Part shown: one piece after another, positions 9,291 to 17,655 of the stretch
Layout of the letters: every line of letters begins with the position of its first letter
Numbering within the stretch: position 1 is the first letter of the stretch
From: Prevotella sp.
GTDB taxonomy: Bacteria; Bacteroidota; Bacteroidia; Bacteroidales; Bacteroidaceae
Assembly: GCA_016285075.1 (NCBI GenBank)
Contig: JAEEQB010000023.1
Span: forward strand, 1-64,000
Reading direction: 5' to 3'
Length of the DNA stretch: 64,000 nucleotides
The notes under the pieces: model-generated
What the model saw: only the letters and a program-made list of their open reading frames with translations
Databases searched by the model: none
What the model was told of the DNA's origin: nothing
Translations under genes and position numbers: made by a program

Positions 9291-9557
9291 TATTGGTGTC
9301 CGCTAAATGCCACAAAGCACCTCTTTTATTAGGAAATTCACTTGTATAAGCCCTATATACAACAAGTTACAACGGCTGTCCGCTAAAGTTTTGCTGTGTG
9401 GAATGCAAACACCATTCACAATATGGCGTTATTGCTTGATTTCACTTTGTTTGGTATCATATTACCACTTTGACGTACAGATGTACATGAACATAGGCGG
9501 CTGTCCGTTAAAAAAGAGAAACTAAAAGTCTGATCAAAAGTTTAGCGGACACCAATA
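9291..9557. mobile_element. MITE-like element, 267 bp, 17-bp perfect inverted ends, 9-bp target duplication
   Basis: The left end TATTGGTGTCCGCTAAA (9291-9307) and right end TTTAGCGGACACCAATA (9541-9557) are perfect inverted repeats. TTTTTTTAT lies directly outside both ends (9282-9290 and 9558-9566), as expected for a 9-bp target duplication. The inside encodes no transposase. It carries two further copies of the terminal motif, GCTGTCCGCTAAA near 9376 and GCTGTCCGTTAAA near 9500, suggesting nested or internally rearranged ends. A full-length insertion sequence elsewhere in the genome must move it. An IS4-like family would fit the target-site length, but that is a guess. Confidence 0.85.
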
Positions 9558-9651
9558 TTTTTTTATTGGTCTTTCATGGCCGTAAGGTGCGCCCTGACGT
9601 AACTTAAAGGATTATATTTATACAGGCAAGGCGAAAAAACCTTGTCTTTTT

Positions 9652-9683
9652 CTTGGATGTTTCGGAAATAATGTCTATCTTTG
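9652..9683 (+). promoter_or_regulatory. Promoter of the Rpn-family gene
   Basis: CTTG at 9652-9655, a 20-base spacer, and TATCTTTG at 9676-9683. The leader to the ATG at 9766 would be about 75 bases. Confidence 0.65.
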
Positions 9684-9765
9684 CCAACAGAACGGCAATC
9701 GTCCCCATAGGACTCTTCGATAGTAGAAGAAAGGATCCGTTCAGCATTGGATAATAAAAGGAAAC

Positions 9766-10779
9766 ATGACAGAGAAGAGCCGATATGTGCGTTTTGACTG
9801 GGCCATCAAGCGTATCCTTCGTGATAAGGCGAACAAGGAGGTGCTTGAAGGTTTGATTACAGTGCTCCTCGGTGAGCCGGTGACAATAACCGAGATTCTT
9901 GAGAGTGAGGGTAATCAGGATTCTCGTGAAGACAAGACCAACCGTGTGGATGTAAAGGCTAAAACTGCTGGTGGCGAGTATATCATCGTGGAGGTGCAGC
10001 TGACCAAGGAGCGTGACTTCTTCCAACGCATCCTCTTCGGCACGGCCAAGAGCATCACCGACCAGATAAGCATAGGCATAGACTATAGCGTCATCAAGAA
10101 AATATACTCAATCAATATTCTCTACTTCGACTTCGGCTATGGCGATGATTACGCTTATCATGGTGTCACCACGTTCCGGGGCATGACGAAGAAGGACTCC
10201 GTATTGCGCTATAACAACGAGAAGGAGAAACGCTACATCAGTGAGAGCACGAAGCGTATGATGATGCCCGAAGAAGTGTTCCCCGAATTCTTCATGTTGC
10301 TGGTCAGCCATTTCAATGAGGTGGCCAAGACGCCCATCGAGGAGTGGATGGAGTATCTGAAGGACGGTGCCATTCGCGAGGATACGCAGGTGCCAGGTCT
10401 TCAGGCTGCCCGCGAGAAACTTGCCTTTATGAGTATGACGGAGAAGGAGCGCCGCGCCTACGAGGACTATATGATCAGTGTTCATGCCGCCAAGGATGCC
10501 TGGGACACCATGCGAGATGAAGCCCAGGCCGAAGGTCGTGCTGAAGGTCGTGCCGAAGGCCGTGCCGAAGGTCGTGCCGAAGGTCGTGCTGAAGGTCGTG
10601 CCGAAGGCCGTGCCGAAGGTCGTGCCGAAGGTCGTGCTGAAGGTCGTGCCGAAGGCCGTGCCGAAGGTATTGAAGAAGCTAAGCGTGAGAATGCCCTTAA
10701 GATGAAGGCTGATGGTATGCCAGTAGAGCTAATAGAAAAATACACAGGTCTTACAATTGAACAAATCGCCAGTCTGTAG
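9766..10779 (+). CDS. Rpn-family recombination-promoting nuclease / PDDEXK-type putative transposase
   Basis: A 337-residue protein. The N-terminal two thirds is the PD-(D/E)XK domain of the Rpn family, starting 'RFDWAIKRILRDKANKEVLEGLI'-like. The active-site strand is visible as 'NRVDVKAKT' followed by 'YIIVEVQ' (Asp, then Glu-X-Gln) at about 62-80. Rpn proteins of E. coli cut DNA and promote RecA-independent recombination; some work in anti-phage defence. The C-terminus has 11 uninterrupted Ala-Glu-Gly-Arg units, then a short 'GLTIEQIASL' helix typical of the family. The gene has its own promoter and lies 200 bases after a MITE. Confidence 0.88.
   Translation: MTEKSRYVRFDWAIKRILRDKANKEVLEGLITVLLGEPVTITEILESEGNQDSREDKTNRVDVKAKTAGGEYIIVEVQLTKERDFFQRILFGTAKSITDQISIGIDYSVIKKIYSINILYFDFGYGDDYAYHGVTTFRGMTKKDSVLRYNNEKEKRYISESTKRMMMPEEVFPEFFMLLVSHFNEVAKTPIEEWMEYLKDGAIREDTQVPGLQAAREKLAFMSMTEKERRAYEDYMISVHAAKDAWDTMRDEAQAEGRAEGRAEGRAEGRAEGRAEGRAEGRAEGRAEGRAEGRAEGRAEGIEEAKRENALKMKADGMPVELIEKYTGLTIEQIASL
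10528..10668 (+). repeat. In-frame 12-bp tandem repeat with a 48-bp higher-order unit
   Basis: Eleven full units of the form GCC-GAA-GGT-CGT plus a partial twelfth encode (AEGR)n in the Rpn-family protein. Third-base variants recur every four units: the order GCC..GGT, GCT..GGT, GCC..GGC, GCC..GGT is repeated 2.75 times. Expansion therefore happened in 48-bp steps, which keep the reading frame. Confidence 0.9.
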
Positions 10780-10930
10780 GCAATCAGATATTATCAGTTT
10801 TTGAATGATATATAAAAGAAAAAACCTATTAATAGGATTGCGTATGACATAGACAACAAACAAAAGAACATAAAGACATATAGAAGGCAAATGGCTTTTA
10901 ATCCACTTATAACAATTCCTAAAGAAATAG

Positions 10931-11257
10931 ATGAATACTTCAACAATAAGAACAGAAACAGATGTTATAAATGCATATTGGGATATGCTACGCACGCAAA
11001 GTAGACATGTTAGGCTTAGCTTGGCTTCTTTGCTAACATCTTCTGTACTGGAAGAGGAAAGCGCTCTTGCCAACCATTTGGAGTCTCAACCGAGCCGTAA
11101 AGTAAAAGCCCGATATGCCAATGCACCTTCCGATGAAGAGTTGGAAGAGAGATTTGCGGGAAAGCCAATTCCCCAGCTGCCTGAGGATGCTCCATGGAGT
11201 GAAATAATCAGTGCCAACATTGGCAAAACCATCAAACCGATAGAAAAATGGCTGTAA
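10931..11257 (+). CDS. Putative antitoxin, partner of a PemK-like protein
   Basis: A 108-residue protein with no family I recognise by name. It is Ser/Arg-rich at the N-terminus ('YWDMLRTQSRHVRLSLASLL') and acidic with Pro in the second half ('APSDEELEERFAGKPIPQLPEDAPWSEI'), like a small folded N-terminal domain with a disordered toxin-binding tail. Its last ten bases overlap the start of the next gene, whose product resembles PemK/MazF proteins. That arrangement (small acidic-tailed protein first, overlapping toxin second) is typical of type II toxin-antitoxin operons. The role rests on context. Confidence 0.55.
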   Translation: MNTSTIRTETDVINAYWDMLRTQSRHVRLSLASLLTSSVLEEESALANHLESQPSRKVKARYANAPSDEELEERFAGKPIPQLPEDAPWSEIISANIGKTIKPIEKWL

Positions 11258-11610
11258 GCAAAGTGTCGCAAAGGGAAATTATAGAAGTTCCCTACCAACT
11301 GCCTGACGGAACCATCAAACCACACATGGCTCTTGTGCTTTCCACCGAAAAATTGCTATCAGCTGAAGATGGTATGTTCTATGCGGTTTTTATATCATCG
11401 AAGAATCTGAATCCCGAGTTTACAATGGAGATTCGGAATGAATGGTTAAGTAAGCCCCTTTCTAAACAATCACATTTTGTGACACACATTGTCAGTTATT
11501 ATAGAACTGATGAGGTGATCCAGTCATTTAATAACTATGTGAAAAAAGCATTTTTTGATCCGATATTGAATAAGGTCATCCTAAGTATGTTTGATATTGA
11601 GATTGAATAA
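11248..11610 (+). CDS. PemK/MazF-like toxin candidate
   Basis: A 120-residue protein. The first half fits the PemK/MazF beta-barrel: 'QREIIEVPYQLPDGTIKPHMALVLS' corresponds to the common 'G-(D/E)-(I/V)-V-V-P---KPRPALVLS' start, and 'FYAVFISSKN' to the following core strand. The second half has 'LSKQSHFVTHIVSYYRTDEV'. MazF-type proteins cut RNA at short sequence motifs. The start overlaps the preceding gene by ten bases, so translation is coupled. Sequence similarity is only by eye, and the conserved Arg/Thr of the active site cannot be assigned with certainty. Confidence 0.55.
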   Translation: MAVSKVSQREIIEVPYQLPDGTIKPHMALVLSTEKLLSAEDGMFYAVFISSKNLNPEFTMEIRNEWLSKPLSKQSHFVTHIVSYYRTDEVIQSFNNYVKKAFFDPILNKVILSMFDIEIE

Positions 11611-11711
11611 TAAGGAAATAATCAATAATTGTCTCTCCCTAAAACCCTACTGCGTATGGTGACATAACAAAAACATCTACAGACATATTGTGAAGCGTCC
11701 GCTTGAATCTT

Positions 11712-11827
11712 GTTTCTGAAATTCGCCAAAATAAAGTACAATCCAAGAGTAAAGCAAGGATGCTCACGCTGCTGGCGTGGGCTTTACTCGTTTAGGATTG
11801 TTGGGTGTTTGGCGATACCTCAGAAAC
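11712..11827. ncRNA. Long imperfect hairpin, candidate structured RNA or mobile palindrome
   Basis: Five nested helices close a single 116-base hairpin: GTTTCTGA/TCAGAAAC (11712-11719 with 11820-11827), ATTCGCCAAA/TTTGGCGAT (11721-11730 with 11808-11816, one bulge), ACAATCC/GGATTGT (11738-11744 with 11795-11801), AGTAAAGC/GCTTTACT (11748-11755 with 11781-11788) and CACGC/GCGTG (11765-11769 with 11775-11779). Internal loops are asymmetrical, as in folded RNAs. No clear promoter or target duplication is visible, and the strand is unknown. Its apical CACGC..GCGTGGGCT resembles a hairpin in the BspA-gene leader near 12590. Confidence 0.55.
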
Positions 11828-11980
11828 GTAAGCGAAGTAATTGCTCACGTTTTTTGTGCACATACCAAGCAAGTAATTATGGATATATATAAACACTGTG
11901 CTGTAATGCAGACACCTTTTAAATGCTTCGTTGTAGATATTCTGTTGAAACGACTAAAAATTGTATAAAAGACCATAAAA

Positions 11981-12134
11981 ATGAAAACAACTATAGTAAA
12001 CAAATTGAGCGGCGCAAGAATCCTTGCACTATTATTGATTTTGGTGCCACAGATGTTGAAGGCACAGGAAAAACCGCAGATGAAGGTAGACATCAGCATC
12101 ACCAACCGTAACAATCCTGACGAGACTCAGGAAC
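11981..12134 (+). pseudogene. 5' fragment of a secreted-protein gene
   Basis: The frame begins MKTTIVNKLSGARILALLLI, a clear signal peptide ending near LKAQE, and continues about 30 residues (MKVDISITNRNNPDETQEPG). It then runs into unrelated sequence that reads as coding on the other strand. Only the beginning of the gene is left. Family unknown. Confidence 0.5.
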
Positions 12135-12248
12135 CAGGCTGCGTCGTTGATCGTTCTCGTCGATCATGATGCCATCGTTACGGAGACAGTCGAGGAGATA
12201 GAAATCATAGATTTCCTGAAAAGCAGCTTTGGCAATGCGCTCGTGCAG
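12122..12248 (-). pseudogene. Inverted internal gene fragment
   Basis: The minus strand reads LHERIAKAAFQEIYDFYLLD, then CLRNDGIMIDENDQRRSLVPE, with good coding character and no stop. It has neither start nor end, and a stop lies directly upstream at 12249-12251. It abuts the + strand signal-peptide fragment near 12122-12134, so the two pieces were probably joined by an inversion or deletion. I do not recognise the family. Confidence 0.4.
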
Positions 12249-12452
12249 TTATGGGGCATCATTCAACAGGATTGGCATCAGACCGGCACCCTTGAGTCAC
12301 CCTGTGCTAGCCTTTCAAAAGTTGAATCCCTAGCATTTATTGGCTTGTGTTGGCGTGTCACCCTTTTCTTACTTTTTCCATGTATACTATATATATCGGC
12401 TCTTAAAAGTTTTTGATTATTTTACTTGATTACAAAATTATTCGCCTAAAAT
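12249..12452. other. Intergenic, nothing recognised
   Basis: AT-rich DNA between the gene debris and the promoter of the BspA-like gene. No coding frame or repeat that I would defend. Confidence 0.35.
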
Positions 12453-12483
12453 TTTGCTTTAACGTTTTTATTTACTATTTTTG
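12453..12483 (+). promoter_or_regulatory. Promoter of the BspA-like gene
   Basis: TTTG at 12453-12456, a 19-base spacer and TATTTTTG at 12476-12483, an exact consensus match. The predicted start near 12489 leaves an unusually long leader of about 250 bases. Confidence 0.75.
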
Positions 12484-12488
12484 CATCC

Positions 12489-12741
12489 GAAGCGAGAAGG
12501 ACTCGCTTGGCAGAAGAAGCGTTATGCGCTAACCATGCGAATGGAAACGTAAGAAACTTTCATTCTAATGTGCAAAAGGGCACCGCTGCTCCACGCTATA
12601 TATGCGTGGGCTATGGATTCAATTTCACATTAATGTTATTCCTACGACCTCAAATCGGAACTGGTAAAGCAGTCTCACGCTTCTGCTGTATCGAGAAATG
12701 AAGTGAATAAGTGCAATAATTAAAAATCAAAAGATATCACT
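12489..12741 (+). promoter_or_regulatory. Long structured 5' leader of the BspA-like gene
   Basis: Between the promoter and the ATG at 12742 the RNA could form several hairpins in a row: AAGCGAG/CTCGCTT (about 12490-12508), GAATGGAAA/TTTCATTC with a small bulge (about 12540-12566), GTGC/GCAC (about 12570-12583), and CCACGC/GCGTGG around TATATAT (about 12593-12611). The density of helices and the length suggest a cis-acting RNA such as a riboswitch, attenuator or protein-binding leader. I cannot match it to a known class. Confidence 0.5.
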
Positions 12742-15700
12742 ATGCAGAAGTTTTATTTGTTACAACTTGTATTGTTTTTTTCTTTTTTAGATGCTGATGC
12801 CTTTTCTTTTTACTATGTAAAGGATGGTGTGCACTATCTATGTAGTTCAAATAAAATGCAGGCTGAGGTTATTGGATATCATGGTAAAAAGACACCAGAC
12901 TTGGTAGATAGTGAATACAAATTCAATTTTATTTGCGATGATGATTTTGACTATGAGTCATATATAAAAAAATACAATGAAAGGAATCATGACAGTAATA
13001 ATCCTCCTTCTTCTATTTATCGAGAAGAGGGATATACTATTCTTGATGAACTAACTATACCCTCCTCTATCCACGCTTATACAATAGTTCAAAGTGATAA
13101 TAAAAAGACGGTGTCCCGAAAATACGCAGGAACCTACAAAGTTATTGGAATTGCAAGTCATGCATATTATCTAGGAGTAAAAATCCGTTCATTATCAATA
13201 TCTGATGGTATAGAATATATTGGTGATTATGCTTTCCACAGGTGTTCGCATATAGAAAAGTTAACCCTACCCACAAAGGCTTTAAAAAGCATTGGAAACG
13301 AAGCATTTTCAAACTGCGATAATCTAAAAAGTGTGACTATTCCACAATCCGTAAAAGAATGTGGTAGTGGTATTTTCGCTAGCTGTGACAAATTGTCGAT
13401 GGCAGACATTCAGTGTGACTATGTACCCTCTGCCATTTTTTACGAATGCGATTCTCTTGAAAAGGTAACTCTTTCAGACAAAATGACAACTATTGGTTCG
13501 GATGCTTTTTATGGTTGTGAAAACTTAAAATTTATCAATCCTGTTTTGCGACAAGATAACGGAGAGAAATATTGGGAAAATGTACTACCTTCAGGTATTA
13601 AATCAATAGAATATGCTGCTTTTATGGAATGTCACAGCTTGAATACAATAGACTTGCCATTATACCTTGACTCACTAGGTCATAGGAGTGGTGATAATAA
13701 TGAACATTATTTTAGAGGTCGAGTATTTGAGTATTGTAAAAGCTTAGAAAGAGTTACCTTCCACAAAAATCTTAAGTACATAGGACACGATTCTTTCGAA
13801 GGTTGCATAGCGCTAGAGAAAGTCATCGTCGACTGGGATGAGCCAATTGAATGTGAGAAGAGCATATTTGGGTATGTTAAATCTCGAAACGATACTACAG
13901 ATTACATTTATGATAATGCGACTTTATTTATTAGGAATACAAATCATAAGAGATACAGGGAAGTATCTCCTTGGAAGTATTTCAAAACACATAGCCATCC
14001 GGGAGGCATAGATTATGGCGATGCTTTGACACTGACAGCCAAAAGTTATACCCGAGTCTATGGTGATTCAAATCCGACATTCGAATTTGAGGTAACGAAT
14101 GGTTCTATCACCTCAGGTACTCCTACGATTACTTGTTCTGCTACTGCGTCATCACCTGTGGGTACTTATGACATCATAATAACCAAAGGCACAGTAAGCA
14201 ACAACTCTGTAGAGTTAGTAAATGGCAAGTTGACCATCACCAACGCACCTTTGACGATCTCAGCAGGTGACTATACGAAAAAGCAAGGAGAGGATAATCC
14301 TATTTTTACGCCGACATTTAGTGGATTCAAGAATAATGAAACTGAAAAAGTACTTATTAAACAGCCTACCATCACAACAGTAGCCACAAAGACTTCACCT
14401 GCAGGAAGCTATCTTGTAACAGTCAATGGTGCAGAGGCTCAGAACTATAACATATCGTATCAGAATGGAACGTTAACTGTGACAGCTACAGTTCCAGGAA
14501 AAGAGCCTTATGCAGTGCTGAGCGACAATAATACTGTGGTGACATTCTATTACGATACTCAGAAATCAACCCGAGGAGGCATTGACATCAATAACAAATG
14601 GATTCCACAGTCTGGAAATTCACCATATGGGACTGCTACGAAAGCAGTATTCGATATATCGTTTGCATCTTATAGACCAGTTAGCACATCCCACTGGTTC
14701 CATAAATGCAAATTGTTGACCGCCATCATTGGTATCGAGAACCTCAAGACGAATAACGTGACGGACATGAGCGGCATGTTCGCCAGTTGTTCCAGCTTGA
14801 CGAATATTGATGTGAGTAGCTTCAAGACTGACAAAGTAGAGTTTATGTATGATATGTTCTCTGGTTGTTCTAGCCTGACGAGTCTTGACTTAAGTGGATT
14901 TATTACGTCCAACGTAACTCTTATGAGTTCAATGTTCTATGGTTGTACAAGTCTAACTGATCTTGACGTAAGCAGCTTCAACACATCCAACGTAACAAGT
15001 ATGAGGGGTATGTTTTATAATCTTTGTGCTTTGACGAACCTTGATTTGAGTAGTTTCGAGACGGACAAAGTTGAAGATATGGCTTATATGTTTCATTGGA
15101 GTTCCAAATTAGAGACCATCTTTGTCAGTAACGGTTGGAGCACAGCTGCTGTGACAGAAAGCATTGGAATGTTCGAAGATTGTATAAAAATATTCGGCGG
15201 GCAAGGAACAGCATACAGCTACTCTCACACGGACCACACCTTCGCACATATAGACGGTGGTTTGTCTTATCCTGGATACCTCACTGATATCAAAGATAAA
15301 AACAAGATTGTGACACTGACGGCCAAGAGCTATACCAGGGCCTACGGAGAAGACAACCCGTTTTTCGAATATGCTGTAACAGGGGGTACCATCATATCAG
15401 GAATGCCAAAAATCACCTGTTCTGCTACAAAAAAATCACCGGTAGGTAATTACGATATTGTGATTGCCAAAGGCACGGTGATTAATAAAAATGTTGAATT
15501 AGTAAAAGGTACATTAACCATCACGAAAGCTCCGCTGGCAGTGACTGCCAACAGCTACACCATCAAGCAGGGAGAGGCCCTTCCTACATTTGAGGCAACG
15601 TACTCTGGCTTTAAGAATGGGGAGACTAAAAGAGTGCTGATTAAGCAGCCGACATTCAGTTGCAGTGCGAGTCCCTCTTCCGAGCCAGGAACGTATGACA

Positions 15701-17340
15701 TTGACGTTTCAGGTGCGGAAGCAGAAAACTATGACATCTCATTTATTAAAGGTACTCTTACCATAGAAGCAGGTTCTTTCACGCTGACTTACATAGTGGA
15801 TGGTAAGGTTTATAAGACGGTTAGCTATACTTATGGCGAAAGCATTATCCCTGAATCAGAGCCAACAGAAGAGGGGTATTCGTTCTCTGGCTGGGATAAT
15901 ATCCCCAGCACCATGCCAGGTGAGGATGTAACCGTTACGGGTTCATTCACCATCAATGACTATACGCTGACGTATTTGGTGGATGGTGAAGTCTACAAGA
16001 CTGTCACTTATTCCTATAACTGCAGTATATCGTCTGAGGATGAACCTACGAAGGAAGGCTACACGTTCTCTGGCTGGAGTGAGATACCTGACAAGATGCC
16101 AGATCACGATGTGACGGTAATGGGAACATTCAGAAAAGGAACATACACGCTGACTTACGTCTTAGACGGCGAGGTCTACAAGACTGTTAACTATGCGTAT
16201 GGTGAAAGCATTATCCCCGAATCAGAGCCGACAGAAAAAGGTTATACGTTCTCTGGCTGGGATAATATCCCCAGTACCATGCCAGGTGAGGATGTAACCG
16301 TTACAGGTTCTTTCACCATCAATAATTACACACTAACATATATGGTAGATGGTGAAGTCTACAAAACTATCAGTTACGACTTTGGGGATTGTATTACGCC
16401 AGAAACAGACCCTACAAAGGATGGCTACACCTTCTCTGGCTGGAGTGAAATACCTCAAACAATGCCTTCAGAAGATATGACAGTATCAGGCACTTTTACT
16501 GTGAACAAGTACAAGCTGACCTATCTGGTTGACGGTGAGGTGTTAAAGACAGTTTTTTATGACTATGACCAATTAATTATTCCAGAGAAAGAACCCACGA
16601 AGGATGGATACACCTTCTCAGGGTGGAACGGGATTCCTGAACGTATGCCTTCGGAAGATATTACGGTGACAGGCATATTCAAACAACTTGACTACAATAT
16701 TGGTGATATGACTTATGAGATAACAAGTGAAGGAACTGTTACTATTAAGGGCGGTAATCAGAAGGGAAGTGTAGAGATTGCTGCCGTCATTGAAATCAAT
16801 GGTCAGACTTATCGTGTGACGGCTATCGCAGAAAATGCCTTTAAGGACAATCAGGATATAACATCAGTGATTATAGCTGATGGTATCACCGCCATAGGTG
16901 AAAATGCGTTCAATGGCTGTATTAAACTTGTTGTGATAAACATAGGAAAAGATGTTCAGTCAATTGGCAATAAGGCCTTTGCAAATATTGGGACATCATC
17001 AGGTGCTCGTACGAGGAGTAAACAGAGTTCAATTGCCGTTAACTGCTATGCGGAAATAATTCCTCAGACCGCAACGGATGCTTTTGAGAACACATCAATA
17101 GAAACAGGAAAACTACTAGTCATAGATGAACTTGTCAATTATTACAAGACAACATCACCTTGGAGCCGTTTTGGAACAATCATGGGCTTCAATGAAGCTG
17201 TTGGTATCAATGGCATTTATACCAACTCTGCGGATTCAAGGGTGTATAATTTGAATGGTAACCGAGTTAATCAACCGAAGAAGGGTGTGAACATCCACCG
17301 CGACAGCAACGGACGTACACACAAGGTCGTGATGAAGTGA
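12742..17340 (+). CDS. BspA-like leucine-rich-repeat, MBG and InlB-repeat surface protein
   Basis: A 1532-residue secreted protein. After a signal peptide (1-20) come BspA-type leucine-rich repeats (about 140-410: 'IEYIGDYAFHRCSHIEKLTLP', 'IGSDAFYGCENL'). Two copies of an MBG-type pair follow ('LTAKSYTRVYGDSNPTFEF', near 430 and 860), enclosing a DUF285 block (about 650-820: 'MSGMFASCSSLTNIDVSSF'). Five InlB B-like repeats of about 64 residues follow ('YTLTYLVDGEVYKTVTYSY', near 1015-1315), then a last leucine-rich segment. The end, 'RVYNLNGNRVNQPKKGVNI', resembles the C-terminal tail of many secreted Prevotella proteins. Such proteins bind host matrix or other bacteria. The long leader points to regulated expression. 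Confidence 0.92.
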   Translation: MQKFYLLQLVLFFSFLDADAFSFYYVKDGVHYLCSSNKMQAEVIGYHGKKTPDLVDSEYKFNFICDDDFDYESYIKKYNERNHDSNNPPSSIYREEGYTILDELTIPSSIHAYTIVQSDNKKTVSRKYAGTYKVIGIASHAYYLGVKIRSLSISDGIEYIGDYAFHRCSHIEKLTLPTKALKSIGNEAFSNCDNLKSVTIPQSVKECGSGIFASCDKLSMADIQCDYVPSAIFYECDSLEKVTLSDKMTTIGSDAFYGCENLKFINPVLRQDNGEKYWENVLPSGIKSIEYAAFMECHSLNTIDLPLYLDSLGHRSGDNNEHYFRGRVFEYCKSLERVTFHKNLKYIGHDSFEGCIALEKVIVDWDEPIECEKSIFGYVKSRNDTTDYIYDNATLFIRNTNHKRYREVSPWKYFKTHSHPGGIDYGDALTLTAKSYTRVYGDSNPTFEFEVTNGSITSGTPTITCSATASSPVGTYDIIITKGTVSNNSVELVNGKLTITNAPLTISAGDYTKKQGEDNPIFTPTFSGFKNNETEKVLIKQPTITTVATKTSPAGSYLVTVNGAEAQNYNISYQNGTLTVTATVPGKEPYAVLSDNNTVVTFYYDTQKSTRGGIDINNKWIPQSGNSPYGTATKAVFDISFASYRPVSTSHWFHKCKLLTAIIGIENLKTNNVTDMSGMFASCSSLTNIDVSSFKTDKVEFMYDMFSGCSSLTSLDLSGFITSNVTLMSSMFYGCTSLTDLDVSSFNTSNVTSMRGMFYNLCALTNLDLSSFETDKVEDMAYMFHWSSKLETIFVSNGWSTAAVTESIGMFEDCIKIFGGQGTAYSYSHTDHTFAHIDGGLSYPGYLTDIKDKNKIVTLTAKSYTRAYGEDNPFFEYAVTGGTIISGMPKITCSATKKSPVGNYDIVIAKGTVINKNVELVKGTLTITKAPLAVTANSYTIKQGEALPTFEATYSGFKNGETKRVLIKQPTFSCSASPSSEPGTYDIDVSGAEAENYDISFIKGTLTIEAGSFTLTYIVDGKVYKTVSYTYGESIIPESEPTEEGYSFSGWDNIPSTMPGEDVTVTGSFTINDYTLTYLVDGEVYKTVTYSYNCSISSEDEPTKEGYTFSGWSEIPDKMPDHDVTVMGTFRKGTYTLTYVLDGEVYKTVNYAYGESIIPESEPTEKGYTFSGWDNIPSTMPGEDVTVTGSFTINNYTLTYMVDGEVYKTISYDFGDCITPETDPTKDGYTFSGWSEIPQTMPSEDMTVSGTFTVNKYKLTYLVDGEVLKTVFYDYDQLIIPEKEPTKDGYTFSGWNGIPERMPSEDITVTGIFKQLDYNIGDMTYEITSEGTVTIKGGNQKGSVEIAAVIEINGQTYRVTAIAENAFKDNQDITSVIIADGITAIGENAFNGCIKLVVINIGKDVQSIGNKAFANIGTSSGARTRSKQSSIAVNCYAEIIPQTATDAFENTSIETGKLLVIDELVNYYKTTSPWSRFGTIMGFNEAVGINGIYTNSADSRVYNLNGNRVNQPKKGVNIHRDSNGRTHKVVMK

Positions 17341-17500
17341 GAGAAGAGCCAAGCTTGCTTGAGCTCTTCCGAACGTGAGCGAGCTCGAGCAGAATGCTCA
17401 GGGTCGTGATGAAGTGAGGGAAGAGCCAAGCTTGCTTGAGCTCTTCCGGACGTAAACGAGCTGGGAATGAAAGCCCAGGGGCGTGATGAAGTGAGCTACC
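17325..17500 (+). repeat. 77-bp tandem repeat at the 3' end of the BspA-like gene
   Basis: The last codons and stop of the gene (GGTCGTGATGAAGTGAG) plus the following hairpin-forming segment (GAAGAGCCAAGC.GCTTGAGCTCTTC) occur at 17325 and again at 17402. A third copy starts near 17479 but keeps only CGTGATGAAGTGAG. The hairpins could act as terminators although no T-run follows. The pattern indicates slippage or unequal recombination at the gene end. Confidence 0.8.
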
Positions 17501-17549
17501 CTGTCACCTTTGGGTTGTTCGGATAATTGGAACAACCTGCTCCAATAAT

Positions 17550-17611
17550 CTATACGAGTTGTCCAAATAATCCCTTGGGGAGTAAAGGGATTATCTGGAC
17601 AACTCGTATAG
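17550..17611. terminator. Large hairpin with 27-bp arms between convergent genes
   Basis: The arms 17550-17576 and 17585-17611 are inverted repeats of 27 bp with a single mismatch, beginning CTATACGAGTTGTCC and ending GGACAACTCGTATAG, around an eight-base loop. It lies between the BspA-like gene (+) and the GH20 gene (-). It could stop transcription from both sides, but its size is more like a palindromic mobile or recombination-derived element. Confidence 0.6.
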
Positions 17612-17655
17612 ACTATCTCAATGAAGCATAGATAACGTCTGCATGCTACGATGCC

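Noticed and set aside
9307-9525. 72-residue frame inside the MITE
   Set aside because: It starts inside the terminal repeat and has no transposase motif; the element is too small to encode one.
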